64,000 nucleotides of DNA from Anaerolineae bacterium (lineage in GTDB: Bacteria > Chloroflexota > Anaerolineae > Promineifilales > Promineifilaceae), in the NCBI GenBank assembly GCA_030425205.1, contig JAUIAP010000004.1, positions 310,001 through 374,000 on the forward strand. The letters run 5' to 3'. Position numbers and translations under genes: made by a program. This document shows, piece after piece, positions 1 through 7,782 of this stretch. The notes beneath the pieces are model-generated. The model had not been told where the DNA came from. It did not search any database and saw nothing but the letters and a program-made list of their open reading frames with translations. Within the stretch, counting starts at the first letter, position 1. The number at the start of each line of letters is the position of its first letter.

Positions 1-105
1 CGCCACGGTGAACGATGCAACTGGTCTCCCGCTTGCTGTATGCCGCAGCTCGATACTGCCATCGATCCATCCGATCAGCATGACTTTATTGAGTCCGCGA
101 TTCAT
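1..105 (-). CDS. ssb: Single-stranded DNA-binding protein, N-terminal part (runs off the window)
   Basis: Read on the minus strand from an ATG at 103-105, the first 35 codons encode a protein starting [14 protein letters not shown] and continuing with [17 protein letters not shown]. This is the beginning of the OB fold of bacterial SSB, which coats single-stranded DNA in replication, repair and recombination. A perfect AGGAGG ribosome-binding site (113-118) lies seven bases upstream and fixes the start. The gene follows rpsF by 19 bases on the same strand, the classic rpsF-ssb-rpsR arrangement, so co-transcription is expected. The rest lies outside the window. Confidence 0.9.
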   Translation of the reverse strand, partial: MNRGLNKVMLIGWIDGSIELRHTASGRPVASFTVA

Positions 106-124
106 CTAGGGGCCTCCTAGGGTT

Positions 125-415
125 CTAAGCGTCTTTTCTAACAACAAGATGGCGTAGAACTTCGTCGATATAGGTTAGGTTACGTTCCATCTCAGCGATC
201 TCTTCGGGAACCATCGCGGTTTCCGCGTAAACGTAATACCCTTCCGTTTGTTTGTTGATGGGGTATGCAAGTTGGCGGCGACCCCAGCGGTCAATTTTCG
301 GTTCCTCACTGCCTTCTGGCAGGGGAATCATCCCAATTACCCGGTCCACCAACTCGTCTCGGGCTTGATCGTCCATGTCTGAACGAAAGACAACAATAAA
401 TTCGTAATCTCGCAT
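125..415 (-). CDS. rpsF: 30S ribosomal protein S6
   Basis: A 96-residue protein with the S6 signature: MRDYEFIVVFRSD at the N-terminus, then DRWGRRQLAYPI and EGYYVYAETAM in the middle. S6 binds S18 and 16S rRNA in the platform of the small subunit. The open frame extends 33 codons further upstream, but that extension has no S6 similarity. The ATG at 413-415 matches the family start and is preceded by AAAGG, so it is chosen. It is the first gene of an rpsF-ssb operon, with a structured leader of about 105 bases. Confidence 0.95.
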   Translation of the reverse strand: MRDYEFIVVFRSDMDDQARDELVDRVIGMIPLPEGSEEPKIDRWGRRQLAYPINKQTEGYYVYAETAMVPEEIAEMERNLTYIDEVLRHLVVRKDA

Positions 416-443
416 TTTTAACCTTTTTCCGTGGATTTCTCGC

Positions 444-518
444 AAAACCAGTGTGGTTTTAGTTGAGTTTAGCCCCACTGCGGGGCGGAATTTGTGTGGC
501 CAAGTATGTGACACACAA
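444..518 (-). other. Structured 5' leader of rpsF (three stem-loops)
   Basis: Between the putative transcription start near 521 and the rpsF start codon, three inverted repeats follow one another: a 7-bp stem at 492-498/512-518, GCCCC/GGGGC at 472-476/482-486, and AAAACCA/TGGTTTT at 444-450/454-460. The sequence shows the stems directly. In many bacteria the rpsF leader binds the S6:S18 complex for autoregulation, so the same role is plausible here, but I did not find a convincing match to the known consensus loop. Confidence 0.4.
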
Positions 519-527
519 CAGCCGAGA

Positions 528-556
528 ATGATAACATAAAGAAATCATGGGTTCAA
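528..556 (-). promoter_or_regulatory. Predicted promoter of rpsF-ssb
   Basis: On the minus strand a -35 box TTGAAC (556-551) and a -10 box TATCAT (533-528) are separated by 17 bases. Transcription would start near 521, giving a leader of about 105 bases. This is by consensus match only. Confidence 0.5.
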
Positions 557-714
557 CAGAATGCATGTCTACTTAACGCTTTTTACCATAGAGACGCAGA
601 ATTAGTATTGCGTCGATTTGACACGAAATATACTACACCTCTGGCGTCTATGCACGAGGCCATTGCAGATATAGGGCAAAATAGAAATGTCGTGCGACAG
701 TGGCAAATTCATGC

Positions 715-744
715 TTGACGGATTTGCGGTGTGTATGATATGCT
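715..744 (+). promoter_or_regulatory. Predicted promoter of the 24-codon leader transcript
   Basis: TTGACG at 715-720 and TATGCT at 739-744 form a sigma-70-like promoter with an 18-base spacer. It points toward the small ORF at 786 and its terminator. Confidence 0.45.
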
Positions 745-785
745 GTGCGCATTATCTAAACTTTTAACCAAACGGAGGCGTAATT

Positions 786-860
786 ATGCAAGTCAATCAA
801 ATAGATTTCCCACTCGCTAATTGTGAACACGCCTCTACCACGCGAAATATTCGCGCTTAA
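786..860 (+). CDS. 24-residue leader peptide or micro-protein upstream of the RIO kinase gene
   Basis: ATG at 786 is preceded by a good ribosome-binding site (ACGGAGG, six to seven bases upstream) and opens a 24-codon frame reading MQVNQIDFPLANCEHAST and ending in RNIRA. The stop codon TAA (858-860) follows directly on a hairpin, CGCGAA/TTCGCG at 841-855. A second hairpin, AACGGA/TCCGTT at 860-880, and a rho-independent terminator (894-926) follow. Promoter, ribosome-binding site, short ORF, stacked hairpins and terminator together look like a transcription attenuator or an independent small transcript. There is no run of one amino acid that would identify a sensed metabolite. Function is unknown; it could also be a non-coding RNA with a chance ORF. 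Confidence 0.45.
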   Translation: MQVNQIDFPLANCEHASTTRNIRA

Positions 861-893
861 ACGGACTAATTTTTTCCGTTCCCCACAGTAGAG

Positions 894-926
894 CCACAGG
901 TGTTGCATATTAGCCTGTGGTTTTTT
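894..926 (+). terminator. Rho-independent terminator after the leader ORF
   Basis: CCACAGG (894-900) pairs with CCTGTGG (914-920), followed directly by six T (921-926). It lies about 120 bases before the RIO kinase start, so it either ends an independent small transcript or works as an attenuator. Confidence 0.75.
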
Positions 927-1044
927 GATCCAGAAATTCAACACGTATAACTGAATATTTTTAGTAGTTAGTGATTTGTCGCTAATGGTTAAGCAACTAT
1001 GTTCTTGCAAACCATTTGCCGCTTGCCACGAACTACTTCTCCCT

Positions 1045-2073
1045 ATGTCTACCATATTTGATGATTTTGACCGCTACGAACACGTAGAACACGAGACGAG
1101 ACAAAAATTTATTACGCGGCAGCAACGACGCAAGCCGAAGCCAAAGAAGGCAACACAGTGGACAAAAGATGATACGTTAGCGGAAATCGCTGACAGATTA
1201 AAGTTGGAAAATGCGTTTGACTTCACCTATGTGCCGTCTGAACATGAGGCGGGCTGGGTGTTAGAAGCCCTGCAATCCTTTTTGCGCGAAGAGTTGATTA
1301 CGGACGTAATCACGATGGTCAAGGGCGGCAAAGAGGCGAACGTCTATCAATGTCGGGCGCATGAGTCGGTTGGACGCGACTTTTTGGCAGCGAAGGTTTA
1401 TCGGCCGAAAATGTTCCGCCAGCTGCGCAATGACGCAATGTATAAAGAGGGCCGCGCCATACTCGGCGATGAGGGTGAAACGGTGACCGCACGCAACAAG
1501 CGCGAGATGCGGGCGATCAAGCACAAGTCGAGCTTTGGTGATTTCCTTGCGCATCAATCATGGCTCCAACACGAATATCAAACGTTGACGTTACTGTATG
1601 ATGCGGGGCTCCCCGTGCCAAAACCGTATGCGATTGCGAATAACGCAATCTTGATGGGCTTTGTCGGTGACCAGCACGGCGCAGCTCCCCCACTCCACAA
1701 CGTCAACCTAAAAAAGCTGTTGCACAAGTCGAAAATCGCGGAACTGTTCGACACGACACTTTGGACCATCGAGACGATGTTGCGCCTAAATCGCATTCAT
1801 GGTGACCTCTCCGCCTTCAACATCCTCTTTTGGGAAGATGACATCACCTTCATCGACTTCCCACAAGTCACTACGGCTAGTAAGAATCGCAATGGGCAGA
1901 TGATCTTCCAGCGTGACGTCGAGCGCGTTTGCGACTACTTTGCGCGGCAAGGATTGCGGATTAACGGGCAACGCTTGGCGCGACAGCTATGGGATGAGTA
2001 CGTCAGCTTGTCAGAGAAAGATCGGCTGGCCGATGAGTCAAGGTTTGTGCAGGAGTCAACAGATGAAGATTGA
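1045..2073 (+). CDS. RIO-type serine/threonine protein kinase (RIO1 family)
   Basis: A 342-residue RIO kinase. Visible motifs are the RIO nucleotide loop VKGGKEANVY, the catalytic loop HGDLSAFNIL and the metal-binding IDFPQ. These atypical kinases or ATPases act in ribosome maturation in archaea and eukaryotes; the bacterial role is poorly defined. The charged N-terminal 60 residues (RKPKPKK) precede the kinase fold. The frame is open upstream from a TTG at 976, but the ATG at 1045 is preferred because the upstream part (cysteine-rich, low complexity) overlaps the leader region. No clear Shine-Dalgarno sequence is seen. Its stop overlaps the start of the following GNAT gene, so the two and the MFS gene form an operon. 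Confidence 0.85.
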   Translation: MSTIFDDFDRYEHVEHETRQKFITRQQRRKPKPKKATQWTKDDTLAEIADRLKLENAFDFTYVPSEHEAGWVLEALQSFLREELITDVITMVKGGKEANVYQCRAHESVGRDFLAAKVYRPKMFRQLRNDAMYKEGRAILGDEGETVTARNKREMRAIKHKSSFGDFLAHQSWLQHEYQTLTLLYDAGLPVPKPYAIANNAILMGFVGDQHGAAPPLHNVNLKKLLHKSKIAELFDTTLWTIETMLRLNRIHGDLSAFNILFWEDDITFIDFPQVTTASKNRNGQMIFQRDVERVCDYFARQGLRINGQRLARQLWDEYVSLSEKDRLADESRFVQESTDED

Positions 2074-2596
2074 ACAATGGGATACAGCACATCCACGCTG
2101 GTCAACATTGGAGACGATGATGATTGCAACTAACCAGCGTCGCTATCTAGATGTCCATTTTGAATGGCATCTTGAGCACTTTTGGTTTGTTGCGTTGGTA
2201 GATGATGCGATTGTGGGCCTGCTGCACTATGCGCGACAATACATCGGTGACGACGACGATTGTCAGCGGGTAATGTTGGCTGGAGAAGCGTTGACGGAGG
2301 GAAAAGTGATGGCCTTTATCGTTGTGGAAAAATATCGGCGACAGGGAATCGGCCGATCCCTCCAACAAGCTGCCATCAACCACGCTCGTGAACAAGATTG
2401 CTACCAATTTCGCTCCTATAGCGACGGCGACAAAGTGGCCAATCATCAACTAAAGTTGGGTATGGGTTTCACCGTTCACCCAACCGTGCGCGGTGATGAC
2501 AATGCGGGTGCATATTTCATTATGCCGTTGGGGGGAGCATCAAACGTAACGCACGGGATCGAGCCTGACGTCTTACATTTTGCGCATCTTTCATGA
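2063..2596 (+). CDS. GNAT-family N-acetyltransferase
   Basis: A 177-residue protein with the acetyl-CoA binding signature of GNAT enzymes, VVEKYRRQGIGRSLQQAAI (R/Q-x-x-G-x-G/A), followed by an acidic loop and FRSYSDGDKVANHQL. The substrate cannot be told. The start at 2063 is supported by AGGAG nine bases upstream and overlaps the last codons of the RIO kinase gene. Its stop overlaps the next ATG (ATGA), a sign of translational coupling across three genes. Confidence 0.8.
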   Translation: MKIEQWDTAHPRWSTLETMMIATNQRRYLDVHFEWHLEHFWFVALVDDAIVGLLHYARQYIGDDDDCQRVMLAGEALTEGKVMAFIVVEKYRRQGIGRSLQQAAINHAREQDCYQFRSYSDGDKVANHQLKLGMGFTVHPTVRGDDNAGAYFIMPLGGASNVTHGIEPDVLHFAHLS

Positions 2597-3813
2597 GCGC
2601 AACAACCACCTACTATTTGATTCGCATCGTGCACGGGCTTATGTTCGGGCTGATGGCGGCAGTGTCGGCCGTCTATCGTGTCGATGTTGTTGGGTTAAAC
2701 CCACTACAATTGGTGTTGACGGGGACGGTGTTGGAGGTCGCCTACTTTTCGGCCGAAATCCCCACAGGCGTCGTTGCCGACGCATACAGTCGCAAACTGT
2801 CACTGATCATTGGTTATCTGATGATTGGCGTCGGTTTTATCGTTGAAGGGCTCGTCCCTACATTTGGGGCGGTGCTGCTCTCCCAAGTCATTTGGGGGAT
2901 CGGCGCGACTTTTTTGAGCGGGGCAGAAACGGCGTGGTTGGCCGACGAGATCGGCGAGCAAGAGATAACGGGCGTGCTGTTACGGGCTGGGCAAATTGGC
3001 AGCTTTGTGGGCATACTTGGCATCTTGCTGGCAATGGGCATAGGGGCGTTGATCAGCCTCGCAGCGGGCTTCATCATCAGCGGTATCGGCATGATGGTGC
3101 TGGGTTTGCTGCTGATTCCATTGATGCGCGAGACGAGATTTACACCCGCCGCATCAACCGAACGCAATACGTGGGGCAAACTCTCCGACACCTTTCGCGC
3201 AGGACTTGCATCCGTTCGTGCCAGCCGAATTTTGATGCTTGTCATGCTTGTCGAGCTGTTTATCGGGCTTTCCGATGAAGGACTACAGCGGCTTAGCGAA
3301 CCCCATCTGCTAGAGAATTTCACCTTCCCATCCGTTGGCGATCTCGAACCCATCGTTTGGCTAGGTGGGATCAATATCGTCGCTCTGCTGCTCAATATCC
3401 TCTTTGTCGGGGTGGTGCGCCGCCGCATCAAAGAGGAAGATGCCCCTGCTATCCTACGCCATTTCCGAACTTTTATGTCGCTCAGCTTGTTGGCAATCGT
3501 GTGGTTTGCATTTGCCAATGGCATCGTCATGGGTGTCGCCGCATACATCTCGCTGCAAGTGATTCGCGGTATCTCGTTTCCGCTCTATGACGCATGGCTC
3601 ACCCAACAGATCGAGCCAAAAGTTCGCGCCACCGTGCTGTCAATGTGGGGTCAGATCAACGCATTTGGGCAAATCATCGGTGGGCCTGCGATTGGCTTCT
3701 TAGCAACTGTGCTGACCTTTCGGTTGGGGTATGGATTAATCGCCGTGTTGCTGTTACCTGTGGTGCTGATAATCGGCCGAATTCTTCAATTATCGCACAC
3801 CAGCAAAGATTGA
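2593..3813 (+). CDS. MFS transporter, probable efflux pump
   Basis: A 406-residue polytopic protein with about twelve hydrophobic segments. The loop between helices 2 and 3 carries the major facilitator motif A in the form GVVADAYSRK. A long central loop (around residues 185-205) divides two six-helix halves. Similar proteins are drug or small-solute exporters, but no substrate can be inferred. It overlaps the GNAT gene by four bases, so the two are coupled. An acetyltransferase next to an exporter often suggests detoxification or resistance, but this is inference only. It ends five bases from the convergent GT-C gene. Confidence 0.8.
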   Translation: MSATTTYYLIRIVHGLMFGLMAAVSAVYRVDVVGLNPLQLVLTGTVLEVAYFSAEIPTGVVADAYSRKLSLIIGYLMIGVGFIVEGLVPTFGAVLLSQVIWGIGATFLSGAETAWLADEIGEQEITGVLLRAGQIGSFVGILGILLAMGIGALISLAAGFIISGIGMMVLGLLLIPLMRETRFTPAASTERNTWGKLSDTFRAGLASVRASRILMLVMLVELFIGLSDEGLQRLSEPHLLENFTFPSVGDLEPIVWLGGINIVALLLNILFVGVVRRRIKEEDAPAILRHFRTFMSLSLLAIVWFAFANGIVMGVAAYISLQVIRGISFPLYDAWLTQQIEPKVRATVLSMWGQINAFGQIIGGPAIGFLATVLTFRLGYGLIAVLLLPVVLIIGRILQLSHTSKD

Positions 3814-3818
3814 ATTGG

Positions 3819-5753
3819 TTATTTCGGCATCACAAACTGAAGCTGCTCTTGTGGGACAGCAACCGTTGTGTCGTTTGCGTTGATCGGTAAACGTTGCAAC
3901 GAATTAAGCTGGTAGAGTCCGATTAGAATGGTGAAGTCTGTCGGCAGATCGACGCGCTTGAGTAGATGCAGCTGTAGTAGCTGATCGTTAGGTTTGAGGG
4001 TTTCGGCCGCTCCGTCAAACCCATCAAACTGCGTCAACGGCTCACTCGCGTCCTCCGCGAGCAGATGTGTGAAAATCCGCACATCGTCGGGCGGTGTTTG
4101 CAGAATTGTCCAATGGGTGAGCAGTACAATTGGCTGATCGGCCGCTGTCTGGACAACTTTGACCCCTTCAAGACGCAACACATCGCCAAATGTCGTTGAG
4201 AGGGGTGTAAAGTTGTCAGTTGTGAAGCCATTGAGCGCGTAGGTTGTGAAGTGGAAACCGTGACTTTTTTCGCTGAGGGAGAGGTAGGGGCTGATCAATG
4301 GATTGAGATCGGCCGAATCGCGCACGTAAAAATCGGCCGAATGTCCATTTGGCAAAACGACTGCCATACCGCCCTGCACCCAGCGCGTTTCCGCGTCATA
4401 GCCCAGCTCGCGCCGAATCGAATCCGCATCAATCGGTTCAAAATAATCTTCTGAAATGACAGCTAGCGCGTCGCTTTCCCCAATCTCATCCGCGATAGCG
4501 GCAAACACCGTCTGGTATTTTTGTGTTTGCACCTCAGGCGCATTTGCCCAGACATTGAAGCCGTTGAACGCCGTACTCGCCACCAGCGCAAGAATACCAA
4601 ACAGGCCAAAAATCTGATCAACCCACATGATAGAGCTGCGACTTGTCAACGCCCGAATGGTCCAATCGTAGCCCACCGCAAGCAGTACAAATGTTGGCGG
4701 TAATGCCCCAATCATCCGAATGCTACTCGGCGCGTCAGGGGTCAACATGCTGGGCAAAATTCCCACGCCAAGCCACGTCAAGAGCACCACGCCCCGCACC
4801 GACCGCTGCCAAATCGTCACACTAATTCCGGCCAGAAATAGCAGGAAATTGACAGGATCAAATAACGGGACGGTCGGCACATTGTAAGTCCAACGTGGAT
4901 CGCCATTGCGGAAAAAGTAGGTCAACGTCTGCCACGATTGATCGAAAAGCGGTCGCCAGTTGCCTTCAAACAACGCCGTCACGCCCCCACTCAACTGCCC
5001 GCCCCGCTCAAGTAGGTCGGGGTTGAGCGCAAGATAGATATAGAGCGGCGCGGCAAAAACAATCGCAACGCTTCCAACAATCAACCCATTGCGTTGCATC
5101 GCTGAGGGTTTTCTGCTTGAGTCAAATCTTCGCAGCACCCAATTGTGCAAGGCAACCCCAAAAGGCCATGCCAACATAACAATGGCAGGCGAGTAAGTGT
5201 AGCAAGCGAGGGCAAGGAAAATACCGGCAAAGAAAGGGCGGCGTTGCCACAACAAAGCTGTACAACAAAGAAGTAAGGCTTCTAATTGGGCGCGAATACC
5301 AATTCGGCCGAAAATCACCCCCCACCAACTCACCGCCACCGCTAATCCCGCCCATAGCGCAACCTGCTCATCAAACCATCGCTGCGCCAGCGCGATCACG
5401 AGTGCGACCGTCACGACCCCGATCAATACGCTTGGCAAGCGAATCGCCAGCGCATTATCACCCAACAAGCGTTGAAAGATCGCGCCGATGTAGTGGAACA
5501 GTGGTTCATGCCCAAACCCTTCACGGAAGAAGAGCGCATGTTGTCCGTTGAGAATGTTCTCCGCAATGTCGGCGTTCAACACCTCATCCTGGGCTAAGCC
5601 AGGCGGAATATCAAACAGTCGCCATGCACGCATGAAAGTTGCCAGCAGGATGATGGCAGCATACTGAAGGATCGATTCCTGCCGCCGCAGGAATGCTAGA
5701 CCGTCTCGCTTCCCGCTCGTGACGGCAGAGGAGCTAGGGTTACTCCAAGACAT
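3819..5753 (-). CDS. GT-C (family 39-like) membrane glycosyltransferase
   Basis: A 644-residue protein with a cytoplasmic N-terminal tail and about eleven membrane segments. The first external loop carries GLAQDEVLNADIAENIL, where the acidic residues match the catalytic Asp/Glu of ArnT/PMT-like transferases that use polyprenyl-phosphate sugars. The C-terminal 200 residues form a soluble, probably extracytoplasmic domain. The start is placed at ATG 5753, after a GGGGGG-type ribosome-binding site; this overlaps the upstream GT-C gene by 14 bases, so the pair is co-translated. The N-terminal tail contains LAFLRRQESI, encoded by a 20-bp repeat (5675-5694). The acceptor is unknown. Confidence 0.8.
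   Translation of the reverse strand: MSWSNPSSSAVTSGKRDGLAFLRRQESILQYAAIILLATFMRAWRLFDIPPGLAQDEVLNADIAENILNGQHALFFREGFGHEPLFHYIGAIFQRLLGDNALAIRLPSVLIGVVTVALVIALAQRWFDEQVALWAGLAVAVSWWGVIFGRIGIRAQLEALLLCCTALLWQRRPFFAGIFLALACYTYSPAIVMLAWPFGVALHNWVLRRFDSSRKPSAMQRNGLIVGSVAIVFAAPLYIYLALNPDLLERGGQLSGGVTALFEGNWRPLFDQSWQTLTYFFRNGDPRWTYNVPTVPLFDPVNFLLFLAGISVTIWQRSVRGVVLLTWLGVGILPSMLTPDAPSSIRMIGALPPTFVLLAVGYDWTIRALTSRSSIMWVDQIFGLFGILALVASTAFNGFNVWANAPEVQTQKYQTVFAAIADEIGESDALAVISEDYFEPIDADSIRRELGYDAETRWVQGGMAVVLPNGHSADFYVRDSADLNPLISPYLSLSEKSHGFHFTTYALNGFTTDNFTPLSTTFGDVLRLEGVKVVQTAADQPIVLLTHWTILQTPPDDVRIFTHLLAEDASEPLTQFDGFDGAAETLKPNDQLLQLHLLKRVDLPTDFTILIGLYQLNSLQRLPINANDTTVAVPQEQLQFVMPK
5675..5694. repeat. 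dRS3-like 20-bp inverted repeat inside a coding region
   Basis: ATTCCT, eight bases (GCCGCCGC), then AGGAAT: the 6-8-6 layout of the intergenic repeat at 39858-39877. It encodes LRRQES in the N-terminal tail of the GT-C protein. Confidence 0.6.
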
Positions 5754-7428
5754 ATACCCAAATCCCCCCAATCCTGATATCAGGTTCGCGCGCACGGAAA
5801 AAGGCAAAGCGATCATGCGTCCATGGCTGACCGACCACACCAATTAAACTCTGGACACTGATCGCGTAAACACCACTCTCGGGATTCGTTATGTCAAACG
5901 GCGGCTCTGTCCACAAATCCAGATGGCGCGGATTGCCCGGCAGCGGATCGTAGTTGAGATATAGGGTGGGATCGGCCGAACCGAAATAACTCAACTTAAC
6001 TCGCTCGATTCCATTCTCATCCATCCATGTTCGCAAGCGTACTAAGTCCTGTCCCCAGTCGATGTTGCTATCGTGCAGCACTTCCCAGCCATTTTCTTGC
6101 CCGACCGTCAAATTGAAGTAACCGACATAGTGTGGATAAACACGTACCGTTGTCACAACAGCGGCAATTACAGCCAGCAGCAACACAAATCCACGGCGCG
6201 ACGTGACACCCTCTTGCCGAAAATGACGCGGCGTGATCCCACTAATTAGCAGGTACACCAGGGGTAAAATTGGTAAAAGATGCCGATAGCCAATGTTCAG
6301 ACCACTTTGTGTAGTGGTGCCGAAGTAGAAAAGCGCGGGAATCAGCAAGTAAAATGCGCGGCCACGTGTCACCTTGTTGGCAAGCAAAGTCAACATAGCC
6401 ACAATAAGCAGCAATAATGTGACTATTGGTGTTTTGACGAGGAAGGCGATGGGGAAGTAAAGTGGCACGCCCGTGTCATAAAATTCGCCAAGTAGGTAGG
6501 TCGGCCGACCCCCGCCCGTTGCCACCATAATGCGTTCAATGCCCGCCCAAAAGGTTGGCATCGGTGCGCTGTACTGATTGAGCCATGCAAACTGCTCATC
6601 CAAAAACCAAAAGTTGCCCCATTCAAAACCAAATATCGCCCACACCACGCCTATCGAAAGGACACCTGCCGTTAAATAGAGTCCCAAACGTCTCAATGCG
6701 GTATGCCATGACCAGTCAGGAAAGATAGGCAATAGCGAGACAATGGCAAAAATCGGTACGAATCCAAGCATTGAGAGTTTGCTCCCGAATGCAATGCCCA
6801 TACAGATAGCAGCAAAAAGAATAGCTTCCTGCCTCCATAGCAATGATACAGCACGGCTCTTTTGGTCTACTTGTCCAGAGCGGATTTTCGCAAACAGTCC
6901 CCATAATCCAAACGCCATCATCGTTAGCCCAAACGTTCCCGCCATATCGGTTGTGCTATAGCGACCATGCGCGATGATGTTAGGATCAAATAGCGTCAGG
7001 CCAGCGGCGACAAATCCAGCTTTGTTGTGCCAGAGTAGCGAGCCAAACCGTTGCACGACGGCTGCCAGCAAGAGCGTCAGCAAAATAATCGGCACACGCG
7101 CCATGAAGACCATCGTTGGCACACGCGGCGCGTTGATCTCCCAAAAGAGGCGTGTTGCGAAATCATACCAGTACGTTTGTGGTGGTTCACGTTGCCAGCT
7201 CGGGTCGTCGAGCGGCAAGTCGATTCCATTTAGCGAAAGTAGTGGCAGCGCAGACCATGCATTGATTAATGGCGGATGTTCGAGACTGAGACGTGGCTCA
7301 CCCGTGCGCACAAAGGCGAGGCCGCGCGCAATGTGATTTTGTTCATCCATTGTGGGTGCGTCCATGACGGCACTCCCTAACGCGAGCCAGAAAAACAGCC
7401 AAACCGCGGGCACGACAAACCATTTCAT
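5740..7428 (-). CDS. GT-C (PMT/dolichyl-mannosyltransferase-like) membrane glycosyltransferase
   Basis: A 562-residue protein with about a dozen membrane segments. The motif MDAPTMDEQNHIARGLA, shortly after the first helix, carries the acidic pair expected of GT-C enzymes, and HPPLINAWSALPLL follows as in PMT_2-type proteins. After the last helix, a soluble tail begins near NIDWGQDLVRL and continues to PEPDI-like sequence, as in family members annotated as phospholipid carrier-dependent glycosyltransferases. ATG 7428 is chosen as the start because the hydrophobic helix begins there; ATG 7449 in the same frame is possible. TATAAT at 7443-7438 lies just upstream of 7428, so translation may be almost leaderless. 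The next gene overlaps its 3' end. Confidence 0.75.
   Translation of the reverse strand: MKWFVVPAVWLFFWLALGSAVMDAPTMDEQNHIARGLAFVRTGEPRLSLEHPPLINAWSALPLLSLNGIDLPLDDPSWQREPPQTYWYDFATRLFWEINAPRVPTMVFMARVPIILLTLLLAAVVQRFGSLLWHNKAGFVAAGLTLFDPNIIAHGRYSTTDMAGTFGLTMMAFGLWGLFAKIRSGQVDQKSRAVSLLWRQEAILFAAICMGIAFGSKLSMLGFVPIFAIVSLLPIFPDWSWHTALRRLGLYLTAGVLSIGVVWAIFGFEWGNFWFLDEQFAWLNQYSAPMPTFWAGIERIMVATGGGRPTYLLGEFYDTGVPLYFPIAFLVKTPIVTLLLLIVAMLTLLANKVTRGRAFYLLIPALFYFGTTTQSGLNIGYRHLLPILPLVYLLISGITPRHFRQEGVTSRRGFVLLLAVIAAVVTTVRVYPHYVGYFNLTVGQENGWEVLHDSNIDWGQDLVRLRTWMDENGIERVKLSYFGSADPTLYLNYDPLPGNPRHLDLWTEPPFDITNPESGVYAISVQSLIGVVGQPWTHDRFAFFRAREPDIRIGGIWVYVLE
6825..6844. repeat. Degenerate copy of the 6-8-6 inverted repeat inside a coding region
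   Basis: CTTCCT, eight bases (GCCTCCAT), then AGCAAT: one mismatch per arm from the copy at 5675-5694. It encodes LLWRQEAI in a cytoplasmic loop of the second GT-C protein. Confidence 0.4.
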
Positions 7429-7782
7429 AGAGGTGCGATTATAAACCATGTCGGAGAGGCTGCGAGAACAGACTAACAATCTGCTTCACAGCCTCCTCTA
7501 CAGGAACAATTACTTACGCGATAGCTTACATCTTTACCTGTAGTACTAATTCATCAGGTCGATCGGCGGAACATTTCACGCAGTTTACACTACATTGTCA
7601 CCTGTGACGCTGTATGATTTAGGAGATAGAACCGACGAATAGCAACGTGGCATCTTACAACCAAATGGCAATGTCTCTTTGTGTGGTTTAGTCAGGATTG
7701 GGTATCGGGTAGATATTATTGTGTAGCGGTACAGGGGCTTTTACAGATGCAGAACTTGCATCTTGTACCGAAGAGGTTGTTA
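7429..7782. other. Divergent intergenic region between GT-C and FHA genes
   Basis: A 354-base stretch without a convincing gene. It contains an interrupted palindrome GTCAC-CT-GTGAC at 7597-7608, followed by TATGAT (7613-7618), a possible -10 box for the FHA genes, so the palindrome could be an operator. No good -35 box is seen. The frame open from TTG 7681 is treated as untranslated leader because a proper ribosome-binding site (AAGAGG, 7771-7776) precedes ATG 7783. Confidence 0.4.

Noticed and set aside
756..1055. A 99-codon open frame on the minus strand over the leader region
   Set aside because: It is antisense to a promoter, small ORF and terminator, has no ribosome-binding site and no family resemblance.
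2814..3548. A 244-codon minus-strand frame inside the MFS gene
   Set aside because: It is a mirror frame of a hydrophobic protein gene, rich in Ser, Pro and Arg, with no motif. The MFS frame carries motif A and membrane helices.
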